From Candidatus Portnoybacteria bacterium CG08_land_8_20_14_0_20_40_83 (GTDB taxonomy: Bacteria > Patescibacteriota > Minisyncoccia > Portnoybacterales > GWB1-42-6): a stretch of 17,341 bases of DNA. The stretch lies in the NCBI GenBank assembly GCA_002774415.1, contig PEYL01000097.1, positions 1 through 17,341 on the forward strand. Reading direction: 5' to 3'. Positions 1 through 5,253 of the stretch are shown piece after piece. The notes under the pieces were generated by a model that saw only the letters and a program-made list of their open reading frames with translations, did not search any database and had not been told where the DNA came from. Position numbers and translations under genes: made by a program. Each line of letters opens with the position of its first letter. Within the stretch, counting starts at the first letter, position 1.

Positions 1-372
1 GAAGAATTAAAAATTATTTAAAAGAATTTGCCGCCAAACCCCGGTAGCAGTCCCGCTTAGCGGGACGCTACGGGGCAGGGAAAAACTTGCCATCCCTTCG
101 GGAGATCTCCCGTAGGGAGAAAATTGTCAAAGAGTGCGGCGAGTCACTCAAATTTTGGAGGGCTTGCCGTTCTCGTCGCCTTCGGCGGCGAAATGCGCTG
201 TGCCCCGTAGTAAGCTTTGCTTTACTACTGGGGTTCGAACTATTTTCAGAATAGAGCACAATATTTAACACTACAAACTCATTTTTTATTTGGGGCACTG
301 CATTTTAAAATATGTTCTATAAGAGCGGCTATTTTTTCTAACAGGGTGGATAACTAAAATCAGAAAATAAGC
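1..372. repeat. Palindrome-rich non-coding region
   Basis: I see no supportable protein gene here. The stretch is a series of hairpins: an imperfect CCCCGGTAGC...GCTACGGGG stem at 39-75 with a perfect GTCCCGC-TTA-GCGGGAC palindrome (50-66) at its tip, a CTCCC-GTA-GGGAG hairpin near 107-119, a GCC-TTC-GGC-type hairpin near 176-191, and an imperfect CCCCGTAGTAA...TTACTACTGGGG stem at 203-233. A 9-bp inverted repeat (69-77 with 201-209) could enclose the whole block as an alternative fold. A minus-strand open frame crosses it, but its run of arginines is simply the GC-palindrome read in one frame. Confidence 0.6.
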
Positions 373-378
373 TATAAT
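373..378 (+). promoter_or_regulatory. -10 box of probable leaderless promoter
   Basis: A perfect TATAAT lies 7 nt before the ATG at 386, so transcription would begin at about the start codon and the mRNA would have essentially no 5' UTR. No good -35 hexamer is visible at 16-18 bp spacing, so the call rests on the consensus -10 and its position. Confidence 0.55.
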
Positions 379-385
379 TGGATTA

Positions 386-991
386 ATGGATACCTCTGAT
401 TTCAAAGAAACAATAGACCGCCTTAAGAAACTGAACGCCAGAACCCGAGGCGATCTGTTGGATGTGGCGGATGATTATCTTAAAAAAACCGGCAGAGAAA
501 AGTTTTTGGATAAGATCGTCGTCAAGACCAGCGATTATGGATATTCGTTGATTTTCAAAGAGATTCATGCGATGCAATGGTATCCGGTTGCCATAGAAGT
601 AGCTCTTCTTTTCTCAATGATAGAGATTTTGGGCTGGGAAGAAAGAGATATAAAGGAATTTGCCAAAAGCTTTGTGAAACTTTCGTTCCTAGAAAGGATC
701 TTGGCCAAGTATTTTATCACGGTAGAAAAAACATATCATCAGGCATCTCTTATCTGGAGAAGACACATGGATTCAGGAGAGCTGGAAACTCCCGAATTCA
801 ACAGAGAAAAGAAATACTGCGTACTGAGATTAAAAGGCTTGGACCTGCACCCATTATACTGCATATTTTTGACAGGGATGTTTGAAGGTATGGCCGAATT
901 CATCACTGGTTCAAAAATAAATCATTGCCGGGAATCAAAATGTGTTTTTAAAGGAGAGCCGTATCATGAATTCATCGTTAGCTGGGAATAA
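386..991 (+). CDS. V4R/HNOB-like small-molecule sensor domain protein (first paralogue)
   Basis: A 201-residue soluble protein with no signal peptide or membrane segment. The C-terminal part, about residues 150-200, begins near HPLYC, passes through a GMFEGMAEF helix and ends ESKCVFKGEPYHEF followed by a beta strand. That layout (a helix, then Cys-x-x-x-Gly-Asp/Glu-Pro-Tyr and a closing strand) resembles V4R (4-vinyl reductase) and HNOB-like ligand-binding folds. The middle has a W-Y-P motif (MQWYP) followed by a hydrophobic helix and GW, also found in the next gene. It is clearly a paralogue of that gene, 23 bp downstream. Function is unknown; a cytoplasmic sensor or adaptor for the PAS protein two genes on is inferred. 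The start fits the leaderless promoter immediately upstream. Confidence 0.6.
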   Translation: MDTSDFKETIDRLKKLNARTRGDLLDVADDYLKKTGREKFLDKIVVKTSDYGYSLIFKEIHAMQWYPVAIEVALLFSMIEILGWEERDIKEFAKSFVKLSFLERILAKYFITVEKTYHQASLIWRRHMDSGELETPEFNREKKYCVLRLKGLDLHPLYCIFLTGMFEGMAEFITGSKINHCRESKCVFKGEPYHEFIVSWE

Positions 992-1014
992 AATTAATTA
1001 ATTTAAGTAATTAT

Positions 1015-1608
1015 ATGGATCAGGCAGAATTAAAAAAATTAAAAGAGATACCCGGTCAGGCCAGGGGAGTAACGCTCCAGACCGACGCCAATTATGTTTT
1101 AAGAGCGAAAGGTGAAGAAGGTTTGGCCAAAGTCCAGCGAAGACTTAAAGAATCGGGAACAGATTTTGATTACAAGCAAATAAAAACAATGGGCTGGTAT
1201 CCAATCGGCTGGCGGGCAATTTCTTTGCTGGCAATTTGCGAAGTATTTGGCTGGGGCGATAAAGAAATTAAAGAAATGGGCAATAACGCTCCCAAATATT
1301 CTTTTATTGCGACCACCATGCTCAAATATTTTTTATCTGTTAAAAAAGTTTTTCAGGAAACACCGCGTTATTGGAGCAAACATTACACAATCGGCCGCCT
1401 AGAAGCGACCCAAATAGACGAAGAGAAAAAATACGGTTTTATCGCGCTCAAAGACTTCAAAGTTCACCCGATTCTCTGCCCTTATTATGAAGGATATTTT
1501 TTAAGGATTAGCCAATTTGTAATAAAAAGTGAAAATATTACTTCCGAGGAAACCGAATGCATATTTAAAGACGGAAACTGCGATAGGTTTTTGATTAAGT
1601 GGATTTAA
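1015..1608 (+). CDS. V4R/HNOB-like small-molecule sensor domain protein (second paralogue)
   Basis: A 197-residue soluble protein homologous along its length to the preceding gene: the shared pattern is MGWYPIGWRA (W-Y-P motif), a GWGDKEIKEMG helix, a central LKYFLSVKK helix, a conserved EEKKY before a strand, then HPILCPYYEGYF and a C-terminal ETECIFKDGNCDRF ending in a strand with a tryptophan. The terminal Cys-x-x-x-(Gly/Asp)...Cys resembles V4R domains, where such residues can bind a metal or ligand, but the family name is a recognition call, not a proof. It lies 23 bp after the first paralogue and its stop overlaps the likely GTG start of the PAS gene, so the three are probably one operon. 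Confidence 0.6.
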   Translation: MDQAELKKLKEIPGQARGVTLQTDANYVLRAKGEEGLAKVQRRLKESGTDFDYKQIKTMGWYPIGWRAISLLAICEVFGWGDKEIKEMGNNAPKYSFIATTMLKYFLSVKKVFQETPRYWSKHYTIGRLEATQIDEEKKYGFIALKDFKVHPILCPYYEGYFLRISQFVIKSENITSEETECIFKDGNCDRFLIKWI

Positions 1609-2210
1609 TAGAATATATGGAGAAAAATTTTTTATCAGCTGCAAAACCGCAAGCGCTAAACGATACCAGTGAAGAGCTGGAAGAGCTTGAAAGATATATT
1701 AATGAACTTTCTTCGTTTTTACCCTTGCCTTTTTGCATTATTAATCCTTCGGGAGTCATTTTAAATATTAATCAGGCATTTTCCGATTTAACCGGCTATA
1801 ATGATTTAGAAATAGTCGGAGAGTCTGCCAGCCGGCTTTTTCAGGACAAAAAAGAGGCCGAAGAAATGGAGAAAAAGATTTTACAAGGAGGTTTAATAAA
1901 GGGACAGGCAATAGTTTTGCTGACAAAAAGCAAAAAGCCGATTGATGTAGGCGTTTCCGGGTCTTTGCGCAAAGACAAAGAAGGTAATATAATAGGTTAT
2001 TTTTTGGCCTTTTCCGATATTACCGAACTAAAAAAACTCCAAAAAGACCTGGAGAAAAAAGTTGAAGAAAGAACCAAGCAGCTTAAGGAAAAAATTGACG
2101 AAATGGAAAGGTTTAACCGCTTGGCGGTCGGCCGCGAAATAAAAATGGTGGAGCTAAAACAGGAAATTGAGAACTTAAGAAATCAGCTTGGAAAAATGAA
2201 AGAAGCATGA
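1599..2210 (+). CDS. PAS domain protein with C-terminal coiled coil, no kinase domain
   Basis: 203 residues. A short N-terminal helix leads into a PAS domain at about residues 35-145 (PFCIINPSGVILNINQAF, then LTGY, later GYFLAFSDITE, the typical last strand and exit). From about 145 to the end is a charged coiled coil (LEKKVEERTKQLKEKIDEME) carrying FNRLAVGREIKMVELK, a segment commonly seen after PAS domains. No HisKA, HATPase, GGDEF or other output domain follows, so it probably works by protein contact. The GTG start overlaps the previous stop by 10 bp; ATG at 1617 is an equally plausible start, six codons shorter. No Shine-Dalgarno is visible at either. The palindromic terminator just downstream ends the operon. 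Confidence 0.8.
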   Translation: MDLIEYMEKNFLSAAKPQALNDTSEELEELERYINELSSFLPLPFCIINPSGVILNINQAFSDLTGYNDLEIVGESASRLFQDKKEAEEMEKKILQGGLIKGQAIVLLTKSKKPIDVGVSGSLRKDKEGNIIGYFLAFSDITELKKLQKDLEKKVEERTKQLKEKIDEMERFNRLAVGREIKMVELKQEIENLRNQLGKMKEA

Positions 2211-2230
2211 TATAGAAATTCTTTAAACCA

Positions 2231-2263
2231 AAAAGCCCCGATATTAATATCGGGGCTTTTTTT
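2231..2263. terminator. Bidirectional intrinsic terminator
   Basis: A perfect 30-bp palindrome (GCCCCGATATT plus its complement, flanked by A4 and T4 and extended by further T) lies between the convergent PAS gene and first 3D gene. The T-run on one strand and the A-run on the other allow termination in both directions. Confidence 0.9.
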
Positions 2264-2277
2264 GATAAATTTAATTT

Positions 2278-2922
2278 CTATAATTCAAGGATTTCCACGG
2301 TTAAATGCTTGATGCCAAATTGTATAGCTTCGGCTCGGGTTTCCATCCAGACATCAATTTTGTGGCTGTTATATATTGCCATTCTATCTTCAACCACAAA
2401 AATCTTATCGCCATAAATTTCAGGCAGCTTGATTTTGGTGCCGAATTTCAAAAAATTGCAGGCCACAATTCCGTCTCTAACTTGAGTGCCTTTGGCGGTG
2501 ATAAACGGCGAACTGTCCGTTTGGTCGGGAGTGCTGGAATAAGCGGTAACAGTTACTTTTTGTTTTGAACTGTTTGACGGGATTGAAACAATTAATGCTT
2601 GAATGTTAGTATTTTTTGGGTTTTTCCCAGCATTATTGTTTGAATAGGCTGAAGGATTCATTTGGCCTGTGATGGCAGAACCGTGCACAATCGTCAGCGG
2701 GTCGGATTCCTGGGCCGGCGCTTGGATAAATGGATAAGAAAATGTTTTTGTTTCGGCCAACGCCAATAAAGCAGGTTTTTGCGACAATGCAAATTCAGCA
2801 TCTGCGGTAACCATAAACGGTAAAAAACCCGAATAAACCAGGCCAGCCAAAGCCAGATATTTGGGTAAATTCTGGGCTTTGCGATATAGCCACGTATATT
2901 TAATTGTTGTCAATTTAATCAT
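2278..2922 (-). CDS. 3D (Asp-Asp-Asp) domain cell-wall protein, first copy
   Basis: 214 residues. An N-terminal hydrophobic segment at about 22-40 (LALAGLVYSGFLPFMVTADA) acts as an anchor or signal peptide. A low-complexity linker rich in Asn/Ser/Gln follows. The 3D domain covers about residues 121-214: VTAYSSTPDQTD, GIVACNFLKFGTKI, YGDKIFVVEDRM and HKIDVW. The aspartates at about 133, 179 and 190 match the family's triad. The 3D fold is a double-psi beta-barrel like that of lytic transglycosylase MltA and Rpf-like/RlpA-type wall proteins, so peptidoglycan remodelling is the likely role, outside the membrane. It is monocistronic, with its own promoter at 3181-3209 and a roughly 250-nt structured leader. 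A second copy follows upstream on the same strand, with near-identical domain sequence but unrelated N-terminal half. Confidence 0.85.
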   Translation of the reverse strand: MIKLTTIKYTWLYRKAQNLPKYLALAGLVYSGFLPFMVTADAEFALSQKPALLALAETKTFSYPFIQAPAQESDPLTIVHGSAITGQMNPSAYSNNNAGKNPKNTNIQALIVSIPSNSSKQKVTVTAYSSTPDQTDSSPFITAKGTQVRDGIVACNFLKFGTKIKLPEIYGDKIFVVEDRMAIYNSHKIDVWMETRAEAIQFGIKHLTVEILEL

Positions 2923-3174
2923 GCCAATGTTGTTAAAATTTTCGAACGAAGCTCAATGTGTAGTGATGAAAATTTTACTACAACATTGAGCACCGAGCAC
3001 ATAATTTATTCTTTAACACATAAAGAATAAATTATGTGCTCGGTAAAGGTTTTGTAACTGAATTTTTATCGATCGCTCGGGCGAGCTCGAAAATTTAGAC
3101 AAAGCCCTTTAAATAGTCGATTTTTGGCTTAAATAACGTATTTAAGCCAATAAAAAACCCCCTCAATTGGGGAA
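2923..3174 (-). promoter_or_regulatory. Long structured 5' leader of the first 3D gene
   Basis: Read on the minus strand from the promoter, the leader has: a CCCC...GGGGG hairpin with T6 near 3155-3175; a 12-bp stem with 3-nt loop (3124-3135/3139-3150); module 1, bounded by AAAGGGCTTT and AAACCTTT (3042-3110) around a GC hairpin; module 2, a perfect 23-bp stem with 7-nt loop (2992-3014/3022-3044); and module 3, GCTCAATGTTGTAGT (2977-2991) that can pair with either the middle arm at 2951-2964 or the AT-rich arm 2925-2943 abutting the start codon. Modules 1-3 recur in the same order before the large prepilin gene at 10210. There is no Shine-Dalgarno. Confidence 0.6.
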
Positions 3175-3180
3175 TAGGAG

Positions 3181-3209
3181 AGTATAGCATGGGCTGATAT
3201 CAATGTCAA
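3181..3209 (-). promoter_or_regulatory. Sigma-70 type promoter of the first 3D gene
   Basis: On the minus strand, TTGACA (3204-3209), a 17-bp spacer, then TATACT (3181-3186). This is an almost perfect housekeeping promoter; the start of transcription would be near 3174, about 250 nt before the start codon. Confidence 0.85.
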
Positions 3210-3226
3210 GGTTTGGCGTAAATGAC

Positions 3227-3255
3227 AAAAAGCCCCGACAAACGTCGGGGCTTTT
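3227..3255 (-). terminator. Intrinsic terminator of the second 3D gene
   Basis: GCCCCGAC (3232-3239), a 4-nt loop and GTCGGGGC (3244-3251) form an 8-bp GC-rich stem extended by A/T pairs; on the minus strand it ends in a T5 run. It lies 17 bp past the stop codon of the second 3D gene and before the promoter of the first, so the two are separate transcripts. Confidence 0.85.
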
Positions 3256-3271
3256 GCTGTTTATTTATCTT

Positions 3272-3865
3272 TTAGTTCAATATTTCAAGAGTCAATTTTT
3301 TGACGCCAAATTGGAGAGCTTCAGTTCGGCTTTCCATCCAGACGTCAACCTTATGGCTGTTATATATTGCCATTCTGTCTTGGACCACTAAGATTTTATC
3401 ACCATAAACTTCAGGAATTCTGACTTTAGTCCCAAACTTTAAGAAGTTGGAGGCGATTACTCCTTCTCTGACGAAGCTTCCATTGGCAGTTAAAAAAGGC
3501 GAGCTGTCAGTTTGGTCAGGAGTGCTTGAATAAGCAGTGACGATAATCTTTCGCTTGGCTTTTACAGAAGGCTCAATCTCTTGTTTTGCTACCTCTTTTA
3601 AATCAGTTTTTTGAACATTTAAAGACGAGGCGAAATTATTAATTGCAGAAGATAATTTGTTATAAAAAACTTCGTAAGAGTTCGTGCCAGCACCGGAATC
3701 CGATGCAGCCAAAAAACCTAGTTTCTCCCACGAAAATGTTTGATAATTTGCCGAAGCTGAAAATGGCATGGCCAATAATATCAGGAGCGCAAAAATCACA
3801 CATTTAATCGATTTACACCTTACGGCTTCAGAGAATAAATATATAATTTTGTTCAATTTACTCAT
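3272..3865 (-). CDS. 3D (Asp-Asp-Asp) domain cell-wall protein, second copy
   Basis: 197 residues. The N-terminus has a hydrophobic core (CVIFALLILLAMPF) followed by SASA-NYQ, a plausible Sec signal peptide cut near residue 39. A variable, partly helical linker reaches about residue 105. The 3D domain (about 107-197) repeats the first copy's motifs: VTAYSSTPDQTD, FLKFGTKVRIPEVYGDKI, VVQDRM and HKVDVW, with aspartates near 117, 163 and 174. Likely an exported peptidoglycan-active or wall-binding enzyme of the MltA/3D superfamily; substrate not shown. It has its own promoter (4130-4158), leader and terminator. The start codon is the last part of an inverted-repeat arm (3863-3886). The diverged N-termini of the two copies against conserved catalytic domains suggest old duplication with different targeting or regulation. 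Confidence 0.85.
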   Translation of the reverse strand: MSKLNKIIYLFSEAVRCKSIKCVIFALLILLAMPFSASANYQTFSWEKLGFLAASDSGAGTNSYEVFYNKLSSAINNFASSLNVQKTDLKEVAKQEIEPSVKAKRKIIVTAYSSTPDQTDSSPFLTANGSFVREGVIASNFLKFGTKVRIPEVYGDKILVVQDRMAIYNSHKVDVWMESRTEALQFGVKKLTLEILN

Positions 3866-4002
3866 CCCAGGTAGTAGAAATTCGGCTTTGAATATTGAGT
3901 CGGATTATTAGATTTAAAGCCTTGTTTCCCACAAAGTGCCAGATTGTGAATTTTTTTTGAACCGCCCTTTTGCGGATCTGCCGAATTTTCACTACCTGGC
4001 AT
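3863..4002 (-). promoter_or_regulatory. Start-codon inverted repeat of the CCAGGTAGT family, second 3D gene
   Basis: On the minus strand the 5' arm (4002-3980, ATGCCAGGTAGTGAAAATTC then GGC) is complementary to the 3' arm (3886-3863, GCCGAATTTCTACTACCTGG then GATG), whose last three bases are the start codon. A middle segment (about 3952-3937, with CAC and CTGGCA) is in the same orientation as the 3' arm and could also pair with the 5' arm. The same arms recur at 14086-14251 and 16439-16602. Confidence 0.65.
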
Positions 4003-4123
4003 AAAATATGAATAAATTGTTCTTTCTCTTTCGAGCCTATTTTGGCTTATTTTTAAGCTTTTCCCTATTGGCCGATGGCCCACGGGCCATTTAGGCTAAT
4101 AAAAAACCCCATTGCTGAGGTAC
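4003..4123 (-). promoter_or_regulatory. 5' part of the leader of the second 3D gene
   Basis: Between the promoter and the start-codon repeat, the minus strand begins with a GGGG-T6-ATTAGCCTAAAT block. The first 3D leader has an equivalent GGGGG-T6-ATTGGCTTAAAT at 3131-3160. A short ATGGCC-CGT-GGGCCAT hairpin follows near 4075-4090. A GTG-started open frame runs through to an ATGA overlap with the 3D start, but it spans only structured leader sequence and I do not call it a gene. Confidence 0.4.
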
Positions 4124-4129
4124 ATTTAT

Positions 4130-4158
4130 AGTATATCATATCCTGAAACCGAAGTCAA
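4130..4158 (-). promoter_or_regulatory. Sigma-70 type promoter of the second 3D gene
   Basis: On the minus strand, TTGACT (4153-4158), a 17-bp spacer and TATACT (4130-4135). The -35 box abuts the inverted repeat at 4159-4234. Confidence 0.85.
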
Positions 4159-4234
4159 CCCCGTAGTGAAATTTCGGCTGGTCCGCTAGCAGCGGACGAA
4201 ATTCATAAAAAAATGCCGAAATTCTACTACGGGG
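4159..4234. repeat. 76-bp inverted-repeat element next to the 3D promoter
   Basis: The arms CCCCGTAGTGAAATTTCGGC (4159-4178) and its near-complement (4215-4234) enclose a second hairpin, GTCCGCT-AGC-AGCGGAC. The GTAGTGAAAATTCGGC-like core resembles the start-codon repeats elsewhere, but the tips are CCCC rather than TGCCA. TCAA flanks both ends (4155-4158 and 4235-4238), which could be a short target duplication or chance. Confidence 0.6.
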
Positions 4235-4269
4235 TCAAGTTTTGGGTAAAAATCCGAAAGTCAAATTTT

Positions 4270-4428
4270 GGAGCGGGTGATGCTCTCCTACGCTAAAGCT
4301 TCGGAAGACCATACATCCGCGTTTCTTAATTGTTCCGTCAAAGCGTACCATTCCGTAGCTATACTTCGCTATTCCATAGCTACGTAGTAGCGGCGGATAG
4401 CCTTGGCGGAGGATGGGAGCGGGTGATG
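4270..4428. repeat. 13-bp direct repeat of the tRNA-Gly 3' end
   Basis: GGAGCGGGTGATG occurs at 4270-4282 and 4416-4428. The second copy is the acceptor end of tRNA-Gly and its flank. The 133 bp between holds no gene; it contains a GTAGCTAT...ATAGCTAC inverted repeat and a GCGGATAGCC...GGCGGAGG-type filler. A tRNA-end duplication like this is what integration at a tRNA leaves, but no integrase is in the window. Confidence 0.45.
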
Positions 4429-4489
4429 GGAGTCGAACCCACTTCTGGACCTTGGAAGGGTCCCATAATAGCCGTTATACGACACCCGC
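4418..4489 (-). tRNA. tRNA-Gly(UCC)
   Basis: On the minus strand: acceptor GCGGGTG pairing with CACCCGC, discriminator T (usual for tRNA-Gly), anticodon stem GGACC/GGTCC with loop CTTCCAA giving anticodon TCC, and T-loop TTCGACT. CCA is not encoded (the next bases are CCC), so it must be added. Confidence 0.93.
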
Positions 4490-4543
4490 CTAATGAAAAT
4501 GTAAAATGTAAATATCAAAATGAAAAAATTAGGTAATTATTCC

Positions 4544-4560
4544 GTCCCGCGCAGCGGGAC
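4544..4560. repeat. GTCCCGC-GCA-GCGGGAC palindrome
   Basis: A perfect 7-bp stem with a 3-nt loop between the Gly and Pro tRNA genes. It is the same unit as at 50-66, 5180-5196, 8686-8704 and, split by an inner hairpin, 16463-16499. Confidence 0.7.
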
Positions 4561-4602
4561 TCCATAATTTTAAATTTTGATTTTTGAATTTTGAATTATT
4601 TA

Positions 4603-4676
4603 TGGTCGGGGAGCCGAGAATCGGACTCGGACCACATGCTCCCAAAGCATGCGTACTACCACTATACTACTCCCCG
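4603..4676 (-). tRNA. tRNA-Pro(UGG)
   Basis: On the minus strand: acceptor CGGGGAG with CTCCCCG, the C1-G72 pair typical of tRNA-Pro, anticodon stem CATGC/GCATG around TTTGGGA (anticodon TGG), discriminator A and an encoded CCA. The T-loop reads TCCGATT, so the normally invariant T55 is C. Confidence 0.92.
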
Positions 4677-4697
4677 GCTCAGGCCATGGCGGGCAGG

Positions 4698-4731
4698 CAA
4701 AGCACTCGTGCTACCGTTGCACTATGCCCCG
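4698..4731 (-). pseudogene. Truncated tRNA 5' half (tRNA-Gln-like)
   Basis: The minus strand reads GGGGCATAGTGCAACGGTAG then CACGAGTGCTTTG, which matches a tRNA from the acceptor 5' strand through the D-arm to anticodon position 36; the anticodon would be TTG (Gln). It then runs into GCCTGCCCGCCATGGC, a palindromic filler, and no 3' half follows before tRNA-Pro, 22 bp on. The relic looks broken by that palindromic sequence. Confidence 0.6.
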
Positions 4732-4740
4732 TTAATTTTG

Positions 4741-5060
4741 GTGTGGGGTAAACACTCATACCCACTATTATATTTATCCCATACCGTGCCGCGAAGCGAT
4801 TCTGGTACGGGACGACGGCCCGTTTGATAAATCCCGCACCTTTTTAATATCTTATTTCACTTAGGACTAGGATTGAGTAATTACCTTTTGTTGGCACTGG
4901 CTGTGTATAAAACTACGCCGCCAGCAAAAGGTGCGGGATAAACTAAGTTTATCTGAAAATTAGCTTAATTTCAAGAATAAGAAATTAAGCGTTTAAAATT
5001 AAGAGGCATTTAAAATAAAAAGTTTTCCCCAGAGGTCATTTTTAAAAAATTCCGAATATA
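4741..5060. repeat. Non-coding region with nested inverted repeats
   Basis: No protein gene is supportable. A 14-bp perfect inverted repeat, ATCCCGCACCTTTT (4831-4844) with 4926-4939, encloses a second stem, ACCTTTTGTTGGC (4883-4895) with 4920-4932 (one G-T pair). The two stems share the AAAAGGT arm and so are mutually exclusive. Downstream are GATAAACT-A-AGTTTATC (4937-4953) and GCTTAATTTC/GAAATTAAGC (4963-4990). It may encode a small structured RNA; nothing matches an RNA family I know. Confidence 0.5.
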
Positions 5061-5069
5061 TGATATAAT
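5061..5069 (+). promoter_or_regulatory. Extended -10 promoter of the kinase gene
   Basis: TGATATAAT is a perfect extended -10 (TGn plus TATAAT at 5064-5069). The -35 region is poor, as expected for extended -10 promoters. Transcription would start near 5076, just before the inverted repeat at 5084. Confidence 0.65.
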
Positions 5070-5083
5070 ATTAGTAAATCTAT

Positions 5084-5239
5084 TACGCGTGATGTGAAAT
5101 TCCTTGGCTTAAATAAGGCGCTTATTGCCTGAGCGGAGGCCGTCAGGCCGAAGTCGAAGGATTATTTAGACCCTTCGGCGTCCCGCTAAGCGGGACTTGC
5201 TCAGGGAATAAAATAGAGCTGAATTTCACATCACACGTA
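5084..5239. repeat. 156-bp inverted-repeat element flanked by direct repeats, kinase leader
   Basis: TACGCGTGATGTGAAATTC (5084-5102) matches the reverse complement of 5221-5239 at 18 of 19 positions. AATCTAT occurs immediately outside both ends (5077-5083 and 5240-5246), as in a target-site duplication. The interior holds GGC/GCC hairpins and the GTCCCGC-TAA-GCGGGAC palindrome (5180-5196) but no open frame of note. The right end is 14 nt from the kinase start codon, so the element makes up nearly all of the 5' UTR. Confidence 0.65.
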
Positions 5240-5253
5240 AATCTATCAGATAT

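Noticed and set aside
68..298. 76-codon minus-strand frame
   Set aside because: Its composition (a run of arginines and serines) is the GC-palindrome block read in one frame; no domain, start signal or conserved pattern.
2923..3174. c-di-AMP (ydaO) riboswitch before the 3D gene
   Set aside because: I considered it because that class often precedes wall-enzyme genes, but I cannot match its conserved core; the leader is described by its own repeats instead.
4330..4827. Two plus-strand frames across the tRNA region
   Set aside because: They are the antisense of tRNA-Gly, tRNA-Pro and the tRNA relic; the peptides follow tRNA sequence.
5180..5196. Rho-independent terminator
   Set aside because: The palindrome lacks a T-run and lies inside the transcribed kinase leader; it is a member of the dispersed palindrome family.
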